From: Actinoalloteichus caeruleus DSM 43889
GTDB lineage: Bacteria > Actinomycetota > Actinomycetes > Mycobacteriales > Pseudonocardiaceae
Direction of reading: 5' to 3'
Length of the DNA: 64,000 bases
NCBI RefSeq assembly: GCF_000429185.2
Contig: NZ_AUBJ02000001.1
Location: 5,704,001-5,768,000 of the forward strand
Shown here: piece after piece, positions 50,987 to 62,711 of the stretch
Layout of the letters: every line of letters starts with the position of its first letter
Numbering within the stretch: the stretch's first letter is position 1
Notes under the pieces: generated by a model
Told to the model about the DNA's origin: nothing
Database searches by the model: none
The model's input: the letters and a program-made list of their open reading frames with translations, nothing else
Program-made: the position numbers and the translations under genes

Positions 50987-52222
50987 GTGCAGACGATGAG
51001 TGGTTCGGCCGCGACCAGGCTCGCGCTCGGGGCGCAGGGGTTCACCGACGCCCGACCCACCGGCAGACCCACGAGGCACCACCTCAAGCGGGTGCTGAAG
51101 CGGGTCAGGCTGCTCCAGCTCGACTCGGTCAACGTCGCCGTACGAGCCCACTACATGCCGGTCCTGAGTCGGTTGGGTCCCTACGACCGGGCGCTGCTCG
51201 ACGACGCCGCCTGGACCGACAGCCCCGCCCGGCCCCGGCTGCTCGTCGAGGACTGGGCGCACGAGGCCAGCCTCGTGCCCGTCGCGGACTGGCCACTCCT
51301 GGGCTGGCGGCGGGAGGCCTACCGCCAGCGGTACGAGCACCACCGGGCGGCGCTGGAGGAACGCTCCCCGGGACTCGCCGACGAGGTGCTCGACGCGGTC
51401 AAACGCCTGGGACCGATCAGCGCGGGCGCGCTGGAACGGGAGCTGACGGGCGCCGGTTCGGGGTCGCGCGGCGGGTGGTGGAACCGGAGTGACACCAAGA
51501 ACATGTGCGAGTACCTGTTCGGGGTGGGCGCGTTGACCACCGGCACCCGGCGGTCCTTCGAACGGCGCTACGACCTCCCCGAACGGGTGCTCCCCCCGAC
51601 CGCGTTCGCCCGGACCCCGCCGGACCGGGACGAGGCCGCGCGGGAACTGGTGCTGCGGTCGGCCGGGGCCCTCGGCGTCGCCACGGAACCAGACCTGCGT
51701 GACTACTACCGCCTGCCGACCTCGGCGTCGAAGGCGGCCGTCGCGGAGTTGGTGGACGCCGGATCGCTGGAGGCCGTCGAGGTGCGCGGCTGGGACCGGG
51801 CCGCCTACCGGTTGCCGGGCGCCAGCGTTCCCCGTCGCGTGGAGGGCCGCGCGCTGCTGTGCCCGTTCGACCCGCTGATCTGGCGACGGGAGCGGGCGGA
51901 GCGGCTGTTCGGCTTCCATTACCGCATCGAGATCTACGTGCCCGAGAGCAGGCGGGTGCACGGGTACTACGTCTTCCCGTTCCTGCTCGACGGTGAACTC
52001 GTCGCCCGCGTCGACCTCAAGGCGGACCGGGCCGCCGGGGTGCTGCGGGTTCCCGGGGCGTTCCTGGAGGAAGGCCGACCGGTGGCCAGGACCGCCGCGG
52101 AGCTCGCGGGAGCCCTGCGGGAGATGGCGGAGTGGTTGGAGCTCGACGGTGTCGTGGTGGGAGGGCGAGGGGACCTCGCGGATCCCCTCGCCCGGGCCGT
52201 AGCGGGTTCGGACGGGGGCTGA
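50987..52222 (+). CDS. AlkX/YcaQ-like DNA glycosylase (HTH_42 family)
   Basis: 411 residues of the winged-helix glycosylase family. The catalytic-type motif QLD (residues 44-46, in LLQLDSVNV) is the Q-hydrophobic-D form seen in E. coli YcaQ/AlkX, not the QxQ form of antibiotic-resistance AlkZ. Further family blocks are VEDWAHEASLVP and LLCPFDPLIWRRERAERLF. AlkX unhooks interstrand DNA crosslinks. No biosynthetic cluster is next to it. ATG at 50996 is an alternative start. Confidence 0.87.
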   Translation: MQTMSGSAATRLALGAQGFTDARPTGRPTRHHLKRVLKRVRLLQLDSVNVAVRAHYMPVLSRLGPYDRALLDDAAWTDSPARPRLLVEDWAHEASLVPVADWPLLGWRREAYRQRYEHHRAALEERSPGLADEVLDAVKRLGPISAGALERELTGAGSGSRGGWWNRSDTKNMCEYLFGVGALTTGTRRSFERRYDLPERVLPPTAFARTPPDRDEAARELVLRSAGALGVATEPDLRDYYRLPTSASKAAVAELVDAGSLEAVEVRGWDRAAYRLPGASVPRRVEGRALLCPFDPLIWRRERAERLFGFHYRIEIYVPESRRVHGYYVFPFLLDGELVARVDLKADRAAGVLRVPGAFLEEGRPVARTAAELAGALREMAEWLELDGVVVGGRGDLADPLARAVAGSDGG

Positions 52223-52264
52223 CCCCGCCCGCGGCCCGTGCGGGGCCCGCCGGTTCACCGGCGG

Positions 52265-53179
52265 TCAGGAGTCCCCGGTGCTGGCCACGAGCACCCGACC
52301 CATGCCGGACCTGGCCCGTACGCGCAGACCGACCTCGCCGTCCGAGGGTGGGCGGTCGGACACGGCGAGCGCGCTGCGGAAGCCGCCCAGGGGGGCGTGC
52401 ACGTCGAGTTCGGTGTGCACACCCCTGGCGATGCCGATCCGGAGCTGGCCGGTGCCCGTGGTCAGCCGCAGGTTGCCCTCGACGGCCTCGGTGACGGTGA
52501 TATCGCCGGCGCCGGAGCGGACCGTGACGTCGCCGCGCACGGTGCCCAACCGCACCCTGCCCAGGCCGGTGCGGATGGCGGTCCGCCCGCTCACCTCGGT
52601 GAGTTCCACCTCGCCGGCCCCGCTGTGCACCGTCGTCTCGCCCCGCACGCGGGTCAGCCGGACCCGCCCAGCGCCGCTGCCGACGTCCACCCGGCCGTCC
52701 GAGGCGTCGGCGCGCACCTCGCCGGTGCCCGCCCGCAGGTCCAGCCCGGCGGCCTCCCCGGTCACGGTGACGTCCCCGGTCTCGGTGCGCACGGTCACCC
52801 TGGAGCTGCTGGGTACCCGCACCAGCAGGGACATCGGAACTGACCGCAGCGGCAGGCTCTGGGGTGAACGGACCAGGAGCCGGTTGTCACCGTGGTCGAT
52901 CCGGGTGCGCTCGATCGCCTTGGCGGCGAGGTCGACCGAGTCGCCCTCGGCCCGCTCGGTGGCCCAGCCGACGATGTCGAGGAGGCCGCCCGCCCACCCG
53001 GCCCCCCGGTCGGGAGCGTGTCGGAGCTCGGCGCTACCGCCGCTGGCACCGCCGAGTTCGACGGTGACGTCGCAGTCGGCGACGCCGATGTCCAGGTCCA
53101 CGGGCCCGTCGGCCTCGAACTCCACCCGTCGGTACCGGGCCTGCCTGGCCTGCCCGTCGTGGTCGCTGTCGGTCGTCAT
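52265..53179 (-). CDS. DUF4097 family beta-repeat protein
   Basis: 304 residues. From about residue 130 to 270 it consists of repeating short beta strands (GDVTVTGEAAGLDLRAGTG, then DVTVRSGAGDITV and similar), the adhesin-like DUF4097 helix. There is no signal peptide, so it is cytoplasmic. GAGGA is 6 bases before the ATG. It lies downstream of a ribbon-helix-helix gene, a pairing also seen in Streptomyces. Confidence 0.85.
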   Translation of the reverse strand: MTTDSDHDGQARQARYRRVEFEADGPVDLDIGVADCDVTVELGGASGGSAELRHAPDRGAGWAGGLLDIVGWATERAEGDSVDLAAKAIERTRIDHGDNRLLVRSPQSLPLRSVPMSLLVRVPSSSRVTVRTETGDVTVTGEAAGLDLRAGTGEVRADASDGRVDVGSGAGRVRLTRVRGETTVHSGAGEVELTEVSGRTAIRTGLGRVRLGTVRGDVTVRSGAGDITVTEAVEGNLRLTTGTGQLRIGIARGVHTELDVHAPLGGFRSALAVSDRPPSDGEVGLRVRARSGMGRVLVASTGDS

Positions 53180-53277
53180 CGTCGTCCTCACGGTCGTCGT
53201 CGCCTTGGAGGCGGGGAGGGGGTGGGTGAGGGGCGCGCGCGGCGCCCTCGGTGCGGGCGGCAGGGGGGAGGAAGGGC

Positions 53278-53858
53278 TCAGCCTCGAACCCAGCCGTGCA
53301 CCCCGCCGTCGCCGTCCCGGTCCCGCCCGGTCCCACGCCGGTCCTCCTGCCCGCCGGGCCGCTCACCCCGGGGAGGTGGACCTCCCCGGTGCGCCTGACC
53401 GCTCCAGGGGCCGTGCAGGGCACCCTGCACCGCCTGGGCGACCCACGAGTTCAGCGAGACGCCCTGCGTCGCGGCGGCCTGCTCGGCCTTGGACTTGATC
53501 TCGTCGAACAGTCGCAGGGTGATCCGGCTGATGTCACCCTCGGCGGGGGGCGGGGGCGGGGCGGCGGGGGTGGGGGAGCGGACTCCGGGTGCTCGGCCGA
53601 CTCGGTGGCGGGACCACCGACCGGGGTGACGACGACGTTGACGTCCCGCCCGCTGATCCGCACGTCGACGACGTGGTCGTCCAGGTTCGACGTGACCTCG
53701 GCGGCGAGGTCGGAGAGCGCGTTCATCAGCGCCAGTCGGACCGCGGGTTCCACCGCTCCGGCCAGCAGCGTGGCCGCCCGCCTGGTCTCCTCGTCCCCGG
53801 CGGAGGCCGCCGAGGCGAGGTCCTTCCTCAGTTGAGCGACGTACGGTGAGAGATCCAT
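53278..53858 (-). pseudogene. HicB-like ribbon-helix-helix regulator, one-base frameshift
   Basis: The N-terminal part from the ATG at 53858 (MDLSPYVAQLRKDLASAAS) is in one frame. The C-terminal ribbon-helix-helix domain (ISRITLRLFDEIKSKAEQ, then GVSLNSWVAQAVQGAL) and the conserved ending VHGWVRG with stop at 53278 are in another. The break is in a poly-G region, 53541-53580; one added base gives 193 residues. As read, the first frame ends at 53451. The intact family consists of DNA-binding antitoxin-like regulators. Four operator-like boxes cover its start, so it probably autoregulates. Confidence 0.85.
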
Positions 53859-53921
53859 GACACCACTATGACATCACCGATGGCGTCATTCAAGGAGAAA
53901 TTGACGCACAGGTGGTGTCAT
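53857..53921. promoter_or_regulatory. array of four ATGACRYCAYY boxes
   Basis: Copies at 53857-53867 and 53868-53878 (direct, back to back) and at 53880-53890 and 53911-53921 (inverted). They cover the start codon and upstream region of the ribbon-helix-helix gene, as expected for a repressor that binds in pairs of dimers. Confidence 0.65.
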
Positions 53922-54101
53922 CAGGGGAGGGTGGGTGGTGTCGTCGCCGTGTCGGACCCTCGCCGGACCCCCGCCCGATCGGGCTCCTCCTCCCACCTCG
54001 AAGGCCCCGAGAGCAGGGCGGTTAGGCTGCCGGGCGGGCTGCAAGCCGCCGCCCGGATCGGGAAGCGGTCCGGAGCCGATCGTTGAGGGAGTCGTTGGGC
54101 C

Positions 54102-54854
54102 GTGACCGAGCTGGTGTCGCCGAAGGTGCAGTTGATCGCCAAGACGGAGTTCACTCCGCCGGCCGACGTGCCCTGGGAGACGGACGCCGAGGGTGGTGAG
54201 GCGCTCGCCGAGTTCGCCGGCCGCGCCTGCTACCAGTCCTGGCGCAAGCCCAACCCGGCCACCGCCACCAACGCCGGCTACCTCCGCCACATCCTCGAGG
54301 TGGGCCACCTGTCGGTCCTCGAGCACGGCACCGTCAGCTTCTACTTCACCGGCGTCTCCCGCTCGCTGACCCACGAGCTCATCCGGCACCGCCACTTCTC
54401 CTACTCGCAGCTCTCCCAGCGGTACGTGCCCGAGCGCAAGGCCGCGATGGTCGAACCCGACGTCATCGCCGAGGACCCCGAGCTCCACGCGAGGTTCCAG
54501 GCCGCCGCCGAGGCCAGCGTCGCCGCCTACAACGAGCTGCTCGCCGGGCTGGAGGAGAAGTTCGCCGACCTGCCCAACGCCACCCTGCGCCGCAAGCAGG
54601 CCAGGCAGGCCGCCAGGGCGATCCTGCCCAACGCCACCGAAACCCGCATCGTGGTGACCGGCAACTACCGCGCCTGGCGGCACTTCATCGCCATGCGGGC
54701 CACCGAGAGCGCCGACGTCGAGATCCGCGCGCTCGCGGTCGAGTGCCTCCGCCAGCTCCACAAGGCGGTGCCCAACGTGTTCGGCGACTTCGAGATCTCG
54801 GCGCTGCCCGACGGCACCGAGATCGCCTCCAGCCCCTACGTCACCGAGGGCTGA
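54102..54854 (+). CDS. thyX: FAD-dependent thymidylate synthase
   Basis: 250 residues with the ThyX signature [14 protein letters not shown] (Arg95 to Tyr108) and [15 protein letters not shown]. It makes dTMP using FAD and methylene-THF. GTG follows GAGGGAG. It sits before dapA as in many actinobacteria. Confidence 0.96.
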   Translation: MTELVSPKVQLIAKTEFTPPADVPWETDAEGGEALAEFAGRACYQSWRKPNPATATNAGYLRHILEVGHLSVLEHGTVSFYFTGVSRSLTHELIRHRHFSYSQLSQRYVPERKAAMVEPDVIAEDPELHARFQAAAEASVAAYNELLAGLEEKFADLPNATLRRKQARQAARAILPNATETRIVVTGNYRAWRHFIAMRATESADVEIRALAVECLRQLHKAVPNVFGDFEISALPDGTEIASSPYVTEG

Positions 54855-54902
54855 CCCGAGGCGACCTCGGGCACCGGGAACGGCCTCCCGGCCCACCGAC
54901 CG

Positions 54903-55294
54903 CTCCGGCTCACCACCGACCCACGCGACCACCTGATCCCGCGCTACCCACCCGACACCCCCGGCCGCCCTGGCCGGTCCGGGCCTGGTGTCGGTTGACC
55001 AGGACCGAGGCGGAGCTGTCGGTGGTGCGCCCCGCGGCGGGCGCCCCCACCGCACCCGCCGTCGAACCGGGCTGGCGGCTGCTCGCCGTCGACGGCCCCC
55101 GGACCTTTCCCTCACCGGCGTGCTCGCCGGCCTGGCCACCACCCTCGCCGAGGCCGGCGTCAGCCCTGTTCGCCGTGTCGACCTTCGACACCGACTACCC
55201 GCTGGTGACGTCCGACCGCCTCCCGGGCGCCCGCCGGGCCCTCGCCGCCGCCGGCTACCTCGTGGAGGGTGAACCCGCTGGCCAGCGCCCGTGA
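54903..55294 (+). pseudogene. degraded ACT-domain protein gene
   Basis: Pieces of one ACT-domain protein appear in three frames in the right order: LRLTTDPRDHLIPRYPPDTP, then AALAGPGLVS, then RTEAELSVVRP and GWRLLAVDG, then PDLSLTGVLAGLATTLAEAG, then LFAVSTFDTDYPLVTSDRL and ALAAAGYLVEGE. At least four single-base indels, alternately lost and gained, are needed to join them. No start codon exists between the thyX stop and the first piece. This looks like a true pseudogene of a small amino-acid-sensing protein. Confidence 0.72.
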
Positions 55295-55377
55295 ACCCGC
55301 CACGAGGGCGGGCACGCGCGGTGCCGGGTTCCACACGGCGAGCTGTCGCCTGCCGCTGCCGCCCGACCCGGGGGTGA

Positions 55378-58076
<2,699 letters not shown>

Positions 58077-58117
58077 GCGGGGAGCCGGGCCGGGCGACGT
58101 CCGGCCCGGCTCCCCGC
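58077..58117 (+). terminator. rnj terminator hairpin
   Basis: Perfect 17-bp stem (58077-58093 with 58101-58117) and a 7-base loop, overlapping the end of rnj by position right after the stop codon. Confidence 0.75.
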
Positions 58118-58187
58118 CACCACGACCCGCCCCGCCCCGCCCCGGCCGCGACGCACTCAGCCCGGTGCTTGCCTTCGCCGCCGGACT

Positions 58188-61064
58188 GTGATCACCATCG
58201 CGGGACGACACGCACACGGTGAGGCGGTGGTGACGGTGGGGCTGGCCGAGGAACTCCGGGCCCGGATCGCGGGCGAGGTCCTCGCGGACTCCGCCACGAG
58301 AGCGGTCTACAGCAGCGACGCCTCCAACTACCGGCACGTGCCCAGAGCCGTCGTCCTGCCCCGCGACGCCGAGGACGTGGCCGCCACCCTCGCCGTCTGC
58401 GCCGAGCAGGGCGTCCCCATCACCCACCGGGGCGGTGGGACCTCCATCGGCGGGCAGGCCTGCGGTCCCGGCGTCGTCCTGGACCACTCCCGCCACCTCA
58501 ACCGGCTGCTCGAGTTCGACCCGGACCGGGGGACCGCCAGGGTCGAACCCGGACTGGTCCTCGACGACCTCCGCGACGCCACCCTGCCCCACGGCCTCAC
58601 CTTCGGACCCAACCCGTCCTCGCACAGCCGTTGCACCATCGGCGGGATGATCGGCAACAACGCCTGCGGCTCCTCCGCCGTCGCCTGGGGGACCACGGCG
58701 GACAACGTCGTCGACCTCGACGTGCTGCTCGCCGACGGAACCCGGTTGACCGTGTCCGACCTCGACTCGGCCGGCCCCCTCACCCGACCCCTGCGCGCCC
58801 TCGTCGACCGGCGGCGCGCCGCCCTCCGCACCGGGTTGCCCACCCTGCCGCGCCGCGTGTCCGGGTACGCCCTCGACGCCCTGCTGCCCGAGAACGGGGA
58901 GGACCTGGCCCGCGCGCTCGTGGGCAGCGAGGGCACCTGCGTCACCCTGCTCGGCGCCACCGTCAGGCTGATCCGCCCGCCCGCCGTGCGCGTGCTGGCC
59001 GTGCTGGGGTTCCCCGACGCCTTCGCCGCCGCCGACGCCGTGCCGGCCATCCTCCCCCACGGCCCGCTCACCGTGGAGAGCGTCGACCGCGCCCTGGTGG
59101 AGGCGCACCGCGCCGTCCACGGCCCCTCCGCCGCCACCGAATCCCTCCCCGACGGCAACGCCTGGCTGTACTGCGAGACCGGCGGCGACACCCGGGCGGA
59201 GGCCGTGCTCCGCGCGGAGGGGCTGGCCCGCGACCTCGACGTTCCCGCCGTCGTCCTCGCCGAGTCCGCCCACCAGCGGGCGTTGTGGCGCATCCGGGAG
59301 GAAGGCTCGGGCATCGCGACGAGGATGAGCGACGGCACCGAGGGCTACCCGGGCTGGGAGGACGCCGCCGTTCCCCCGGAACGGCTCGGCGACTACCTGC
59401 GGGACTTCGAGGCGTTGCTCGGGCAGCACGGGCGACGCGGCATCTACTACGGGCACTTCGGCGAGGGGTGCATCCACGTCCGCCTCGACTTTGACCTGAT
59501 CAGCTCGACCGGGGTGCGCGGCTTCCGCGAGTTCATGCTGGACGCCGCCGACCTCGTCGCCGGGTACGGCGGATCGCTCTCCGGCGAGCACGGCGACGGC
59601 CAGGCACGCGGCGAACTACTGACCCGCATGTACCCGGCGGAGGTCATCGACGCGTTCGGCGAGTTCAAGGCCGTCTTCGACCCGGACCGGCTGCTCAACC
59701 CCGGCCAGATCGTCGACCCGCTGCCCCTCGACGCGAACCTCCGCTGGCCCAGCGAGGACACCGTCACCGTCCCGGTGGACACCATGTTCAGCTACCCCCA
59801 CGACGGTGGTTCCTTCGTCGCCGCCGCCCGCCGCTGCGTCGGAGTGGGGAAGTGCCGCAACACCGGGGGCGGCGTGATGTGCCCCAGCTACCGGGCCACC
59901 CGCGACGAACGCCACTCCACCCGGGGCCGGGCCAGGGCGCTCGTGGAGATGCTGCACGGCGAGGTCATCCGGGACGGGTGGCGCGCGGAGGAGGTCCACG
60001 AGGTCCTGGACCTGTGCCTGTCCTGCCGGGCCTGCCGCTCCGAGTGCCCGGTCGAGGTCGACATGGCCACCTACAAGGCCGAGTTCCTCCACCAGCACTA
60101 CCGCAACCGGATCAGGCCCGCCGCCCACTACTCGATGGGGTGGCTGCCAGCGCTGGCGGTGCTGGCCCAGCCGTTCGCCCGCCCACTCAACGCGGCGCTG
60201 TCGGCCCGCCCGGTCGCCTCGGCCGTCCGCCGACTCGGCGGAGTGGACCCCCACCGGGACCTCCCGGTGTTCGCCCCCGAAACCCTCACCCGCTGGTTCC
60301 GGCGCCGCGCCCCGCGCCCACCCGCCGCGGGCGGACGCCGGGTGCTGTTGTGGCCGGACACCTTCACGAACACCTTCAGCCCGGGGGTCGGCCGGGCCGC
60401 CGTCGAGGTCCTGGAGGCCGCCGGCTACACCGTCGAGCTGCCCAGGGAACGGGTGTGCTGCGGGCTGACCTGGGTGAGCACCGGGCAACTCGGCATCGCC
60501 CGGCGGGTGATGCGCCGCACCGCCCGCGTCCTGGCCCCCTACGTCCAGGCAGGTGTCCCCGTGGTGGGCCTGGAACCCAGCTGCACCGCCGCCCTCCGCA
60601 CCGACCTGGGCGAACTCCTGCCCGGGGCCGGCTGGCTCGGTGAAGGAGTCCGCACCTTCGCCGAACTCCTCGTCGCCGACGACCTCGACTGGCTGCCCCG
60701 AGGAGCGGAGCGGGCAGCGGTCGCCCAGACCCACTGCCACCAGTCGGCCGTACTCAGCACCGACCCGGACCGCACGCTGCTCGACCACGTGGGGGTGCGG
60801 GCCGACTTCGTCGACGGGTGCTGCGGACTGGCCGGGAACTTCGGCTTCGAGAAGGGACACCACGAGGTGTCGATGGCCTGCGCCGAGGACTCGCTGTTCC
60901 CGGCCGTGCGGGCAGCCGAGTCGGACACCCTGGTGCTCGCCGACGGGTTCAGTTGCCGGACGCAGCTCGCCCAGGGCCTGGGGCGGGACTCCTCGCACCT
61001 CGCCGAGGTGCTGCGGGACGCGCTGCGGGCGGCGGCAACGCGGGGCGGAACGCCGGCGAGCTGA
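58188..61064 (+). CDS. FAD-binding and 4Fe-4S dehydrogenase (D-2-hydroxyacid dehydrogenase type)
   Basis: 958 residues. N-terminal FAD domain (THRGGGTSIGGQACGPG; GGMIGNNACGS), FAD-oxidase C domain (YYGHFGEGCIHVR; GSLSGEHGDGQARGELL), then two 4Fe-4S motifs (CVGVGKCRN with MCPSY; CLSCRACRSECP) and two CCG modules (CCGLTWVST; CCGLAGNFG). The plan matches YdiJ and fused GlcD-GlcF enzymes that oxidise D-lactate, glycolate or D-2-hydroxyglutarate. Substrate not decided. The GTG start may be about 40 bases further in, where GTG codons follow GGTGAGG. Confidence 0.9.
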   Translation: MITIAGRHAHGEAVVTVGLAEELRARIAGEVLADSATRAVYSSDASNYRHVPRAVVLPRDAEDVAATLAVCAEQGVPITHRGGGTSIGGQACGPGVVLDHSRHLNRLLEFDPDRGTARVEPGLVLDDLRDATLPHGLTFGPNPSSHSRCTIGGMIGNNACGSSAVAWGTTADNVVDLDVLLADGTRLTVSDLDSAGPLTRPLRALVDRRRAALRTGLPTLPRRVSGYALDALLPENGEDLARALVGSEGTCVTLLGATVRLIRPPAVRVLAVLGFPDAFAAADAVPAILPHGPLTVESVDRALVEAHRAVHGPSAATESLPDGNAWLYCETGGDTRAEAVLRAEGLARDLDVPAVVLAESAHQRALWRIREEGSGIATRMSDGTEGYPGWEDAAVPPERLGDYLRDFEALLGQHGRRGIYYGHFGEGCIHVRLDFDLISSTGVRGFREFMLDAADLVAGYGGSLSGEHGDGQARGELLTRMYPAEVIDAFGEFKAVFDPDRLLNPGQIVDPLPLDANLRWPSEDTVTVPVDTMFSYPHDGGSFVAAARRCVGVGKCRNTGGGVMCPSYRATRDERHSTRGRARALVEMLHGEVIRDGWRAEEVHEVLDLCLSCRACRSECPVEVDMATYKAEFLHQHYRNRIRPAAHYSMGWLPALAVLAQPFARPLNAALSARPVASAVRRLGGVDPHRDLPVFAPETLTRWFRRRAPRPPAAGGRRVLLWPDTFTNTFSPGVGRAAVEVLEAAGYTVELPRERVCCGLTWVSTGQLGIARRVMRRTARVLAPYVQAGVPVVGLEPSCTAALRTDLGELLPGAGWLGEGVRTFAELLVADDLDWLPRGAERAAVAQTHCHQSAVLSTDPDRTLLDHVGVRADFVDGCCGLAGNFGFEKGHHEVSMACAEDSLFPAVRAAESDTLVLADGFSCRTQLAQGLGRDSSHLAEVLRDALRAAATRGGTPAS

Positions 61065-61399
61065 CGGGTCGCGGAGGGCTGGGGAGGCCAGCGGGCGCGA
61101 GGAGAGCGGGCTCCGTCCGGACCAGCCCGGGACGAACGCGTGTCGTCGCCCGCCGTTCCCGGCCCGGGAGCAGGACTGCACGCGGCCTCCTCTCCGGGCG
61201 GAGCACGGTGCTCGGGGCGGCCAGGGCCGTCGGGGCGCGGCGTGCGACGTGGAGCCTGGGCGTCAACGCGCGGAACCGGTGGCCCTACCAGCTCGCCGAG
61301 TGCGGATACCCTGACCGGACGAGGACGCGGCGGCGTGAGGTGCTCGGAAAAGTGAACGAGAACCGAGCGTGCCGCCCCTAACGCCGCAGGTCGGAAAGT
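61065..61399 (+). promoter_or_regulatory. intergenic region with probable CRISPR leader
   Basis: No gene. The last 60-70 bases before the first repeat are richer in A (CTCGGAAAAGTGAACGAGAA at 61341-61360, then CAGGTCGGAAAGT next to the repeat). The degenerate repeat is at the other end of the array, which puts the leader on this side. Confidence 0.5.
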
Positions 61400-61610
61400 G
61401 TCGTCCCCGCGCACGCGGGGCTGTTCCCAACATCCCGAAGTCGAAGGAGTCACCGAACACGTCGTCCCCGCGCACGCGGGGCTGTTCCCCATTGTCCCGT
61501 GACGGGCGCGACTGATCACGTGTCGTCCCCGCGCACGCGGGGCTGTTCCGGCCTCCTGCTTCAAGTTCGTGAAGTCGTTGGCGTCGTCCCCGCACGCTGG
61601 GGGTGGTGCG
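61400..61610 (+). CRISPR. four-repeat CRISPR array, type I-E-like repeat
   Basis: 28-base repeats begin at 61400, 61461, 61522 and 61583, an exact 61-base period with three 33-base spacers. The repeat starts GTCGTCCCCGCG and ends GGGGCTGTTCC, with the CCCCGCG/CGCGGGG stem of type I-E. The first three are identical; the fourth is degenerate (missing CG and altered end), marking the leader-distal end. There are no cas genes in the window. Confidence 0.92.
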
Positions 61611-61633
61611 GTTGGGTCGGCGAGTTGACGGTG

Positions 61634-61659
61634 CGGCCGGCGGGGTGGGCCGCCGGCCG
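61634..61659. terminator. hairpin between CRISPR array and acyltransferase gene
   Basis: CGGCCGGCGG and its complement CCGCCGGCCG around a GGTGGG loop. It can end transcription of the acyltransferase gene from one side and the array from the other. Confidence 0.55.
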
Positions 61660-61679
61660 TGCGGCCACCGGTACTGTCC

Positions 61680-62570
61680 TCAGCCCGCCTTGGCCCGTTC
61701 TCGGTCGGCTTCCGGGGACCACGGGCTGCGGCCCGTCACCGGTCGGGTCCCGTCGTGGAACGCGGGGCGCAGCGGTTCCCGGTGGCGCAGCGGGCGCAGG
61801 CCCCTGCTGATCGCCCGCATGATGCGGTCCCGGGCCCGCACGGCGTCGCCGGGGCGGCCCGACTCCAGTCCGGACAGTTCGACCGGGTGACCGAAGTGCA
61901 CCCGGAAGGTGGGACGCCGGCGCATGGCCTGGAACCACGACCGGAAGAGGATCCACAGGTCGGCCCGGCTCTCGATCCGCAGCGTGCCCCAGCACACCGC
62001 CTCGTGCGCGCCCCACTGGCTCACCGGTACCACGGGAGCCCCCGAGGCCAGGGCGATCCGGGCGACCCCCGTCTTGCCCCGCTCCGGCCACAGGCCCGGA
62101 TCGAGGCTGATGCGCCCCTCCGGGTAGACCAGCACCGGCGCGCCCGAGCCCAGGGCGCTCACCGCCGTGCCGATGGCGTCCCCCGCCGTGTCCTTGCCCC
62201 GGTTGACCCGCACGTGGCCGCAGCGGCGCATCACCGGACCGAGCACGGGGGCGTCGAACAGCCCGCCCGTCGCCATGAAACGGGGCGCCACCCCGATGCG
62301 GCGGCAGGCCGCGACCAGCACCAGCACGTCGAAGTTCCCGATGTGGTTCGCCGCCAGCAACAGGGGCCGCCCCCGCAGCCTGGCCGGCACGTCCCCGGTC
62401 ACGACCAGCCTGCCGGTCAGTCCGACGAGGAGGCTCGCCACTGGCATCAACGCCCGCCAGAGCGGCGGGACGTGCCAGCGCCCTCCGGAAGCGGGGACCG
62501 GCCGAGCCGGCGGGACGGGGTACCTGGTTCGCGGTGCCGAACCGGTCGGCCTGGGCGCGAGTGCAACCAT
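61680..62570 (-). CDS. lysophospholipid acyltransferase (PlsC-like)
   Basis: 296 residues. The acyltransferase motifs are NHIGNFD (the NHxxxxD type, His catalytic) and YPEGRIS, with VPVSQWGAHEA further on. A hydrophobic helix near residues 41-58 probably attaches it to the membrane. It transfers an acyl chain in phospholipid or glycolipid synthesis. The start is uncertain: the ATG used has no clear ribosome site, and MPVASLL 41 codons later is possible. Confidence 0.87.
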   Translation of the reverse strand: MVALAPRPTGSAPRTRYPVPPARPVPASGGRWHVPPLWRALMPVASLLVGLTGRLVVTGDVPARLRGRPLLLAANHIGNFDVLVLVAACRRIGVAPRFMATGGLFDAPVLGPVMRRCGHVRVNRGKDTAGDAIGTAVSALGSGAPVLVYPEGRISLDPGLWPERGKTGVARIALASGAPVVPVSQWGAHEAVCWGTLRIESRADLWILFRSWFQAMRRRPTFRVHFGHPVELSGLESGRPGDAVRARDRIMRAISRGLRPLRHREPLRPAFHDGTRPVTGRSPWSPEADRERAKAG

Positions 62571-62698
62571 GACGCAGCAGCATGGCAGCAGTGCCGGAGG
62601 TCACCCAACCGGGATACCCCTCGTGCCGGCCACGGCACGAGCTCGTCCCAGGCGGAGCCGGGTCCGTTGTGGTTCGTGTGACCAGCGGTACGGCGTAC

Positions 62699-62704
62699 TA
62701 CGGT
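62699..62704 (+). promoter_or_regulatory. -10 box of a probable leaderless promoter for ftsK
   Basis: TACGGT, 7 bases before the ATG at 62712. Confidence 0.5.
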
Positions 62705-62711
62705 ATGGGGC

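Noticed and set aside
53868-54086. Short plus-strand open frame starting inside the ATGACRYCAYY boxes
   Set aside because: Its start codons are part of the operator repeats and the product has no plausible fold; thyX has its own start and ribosome site.
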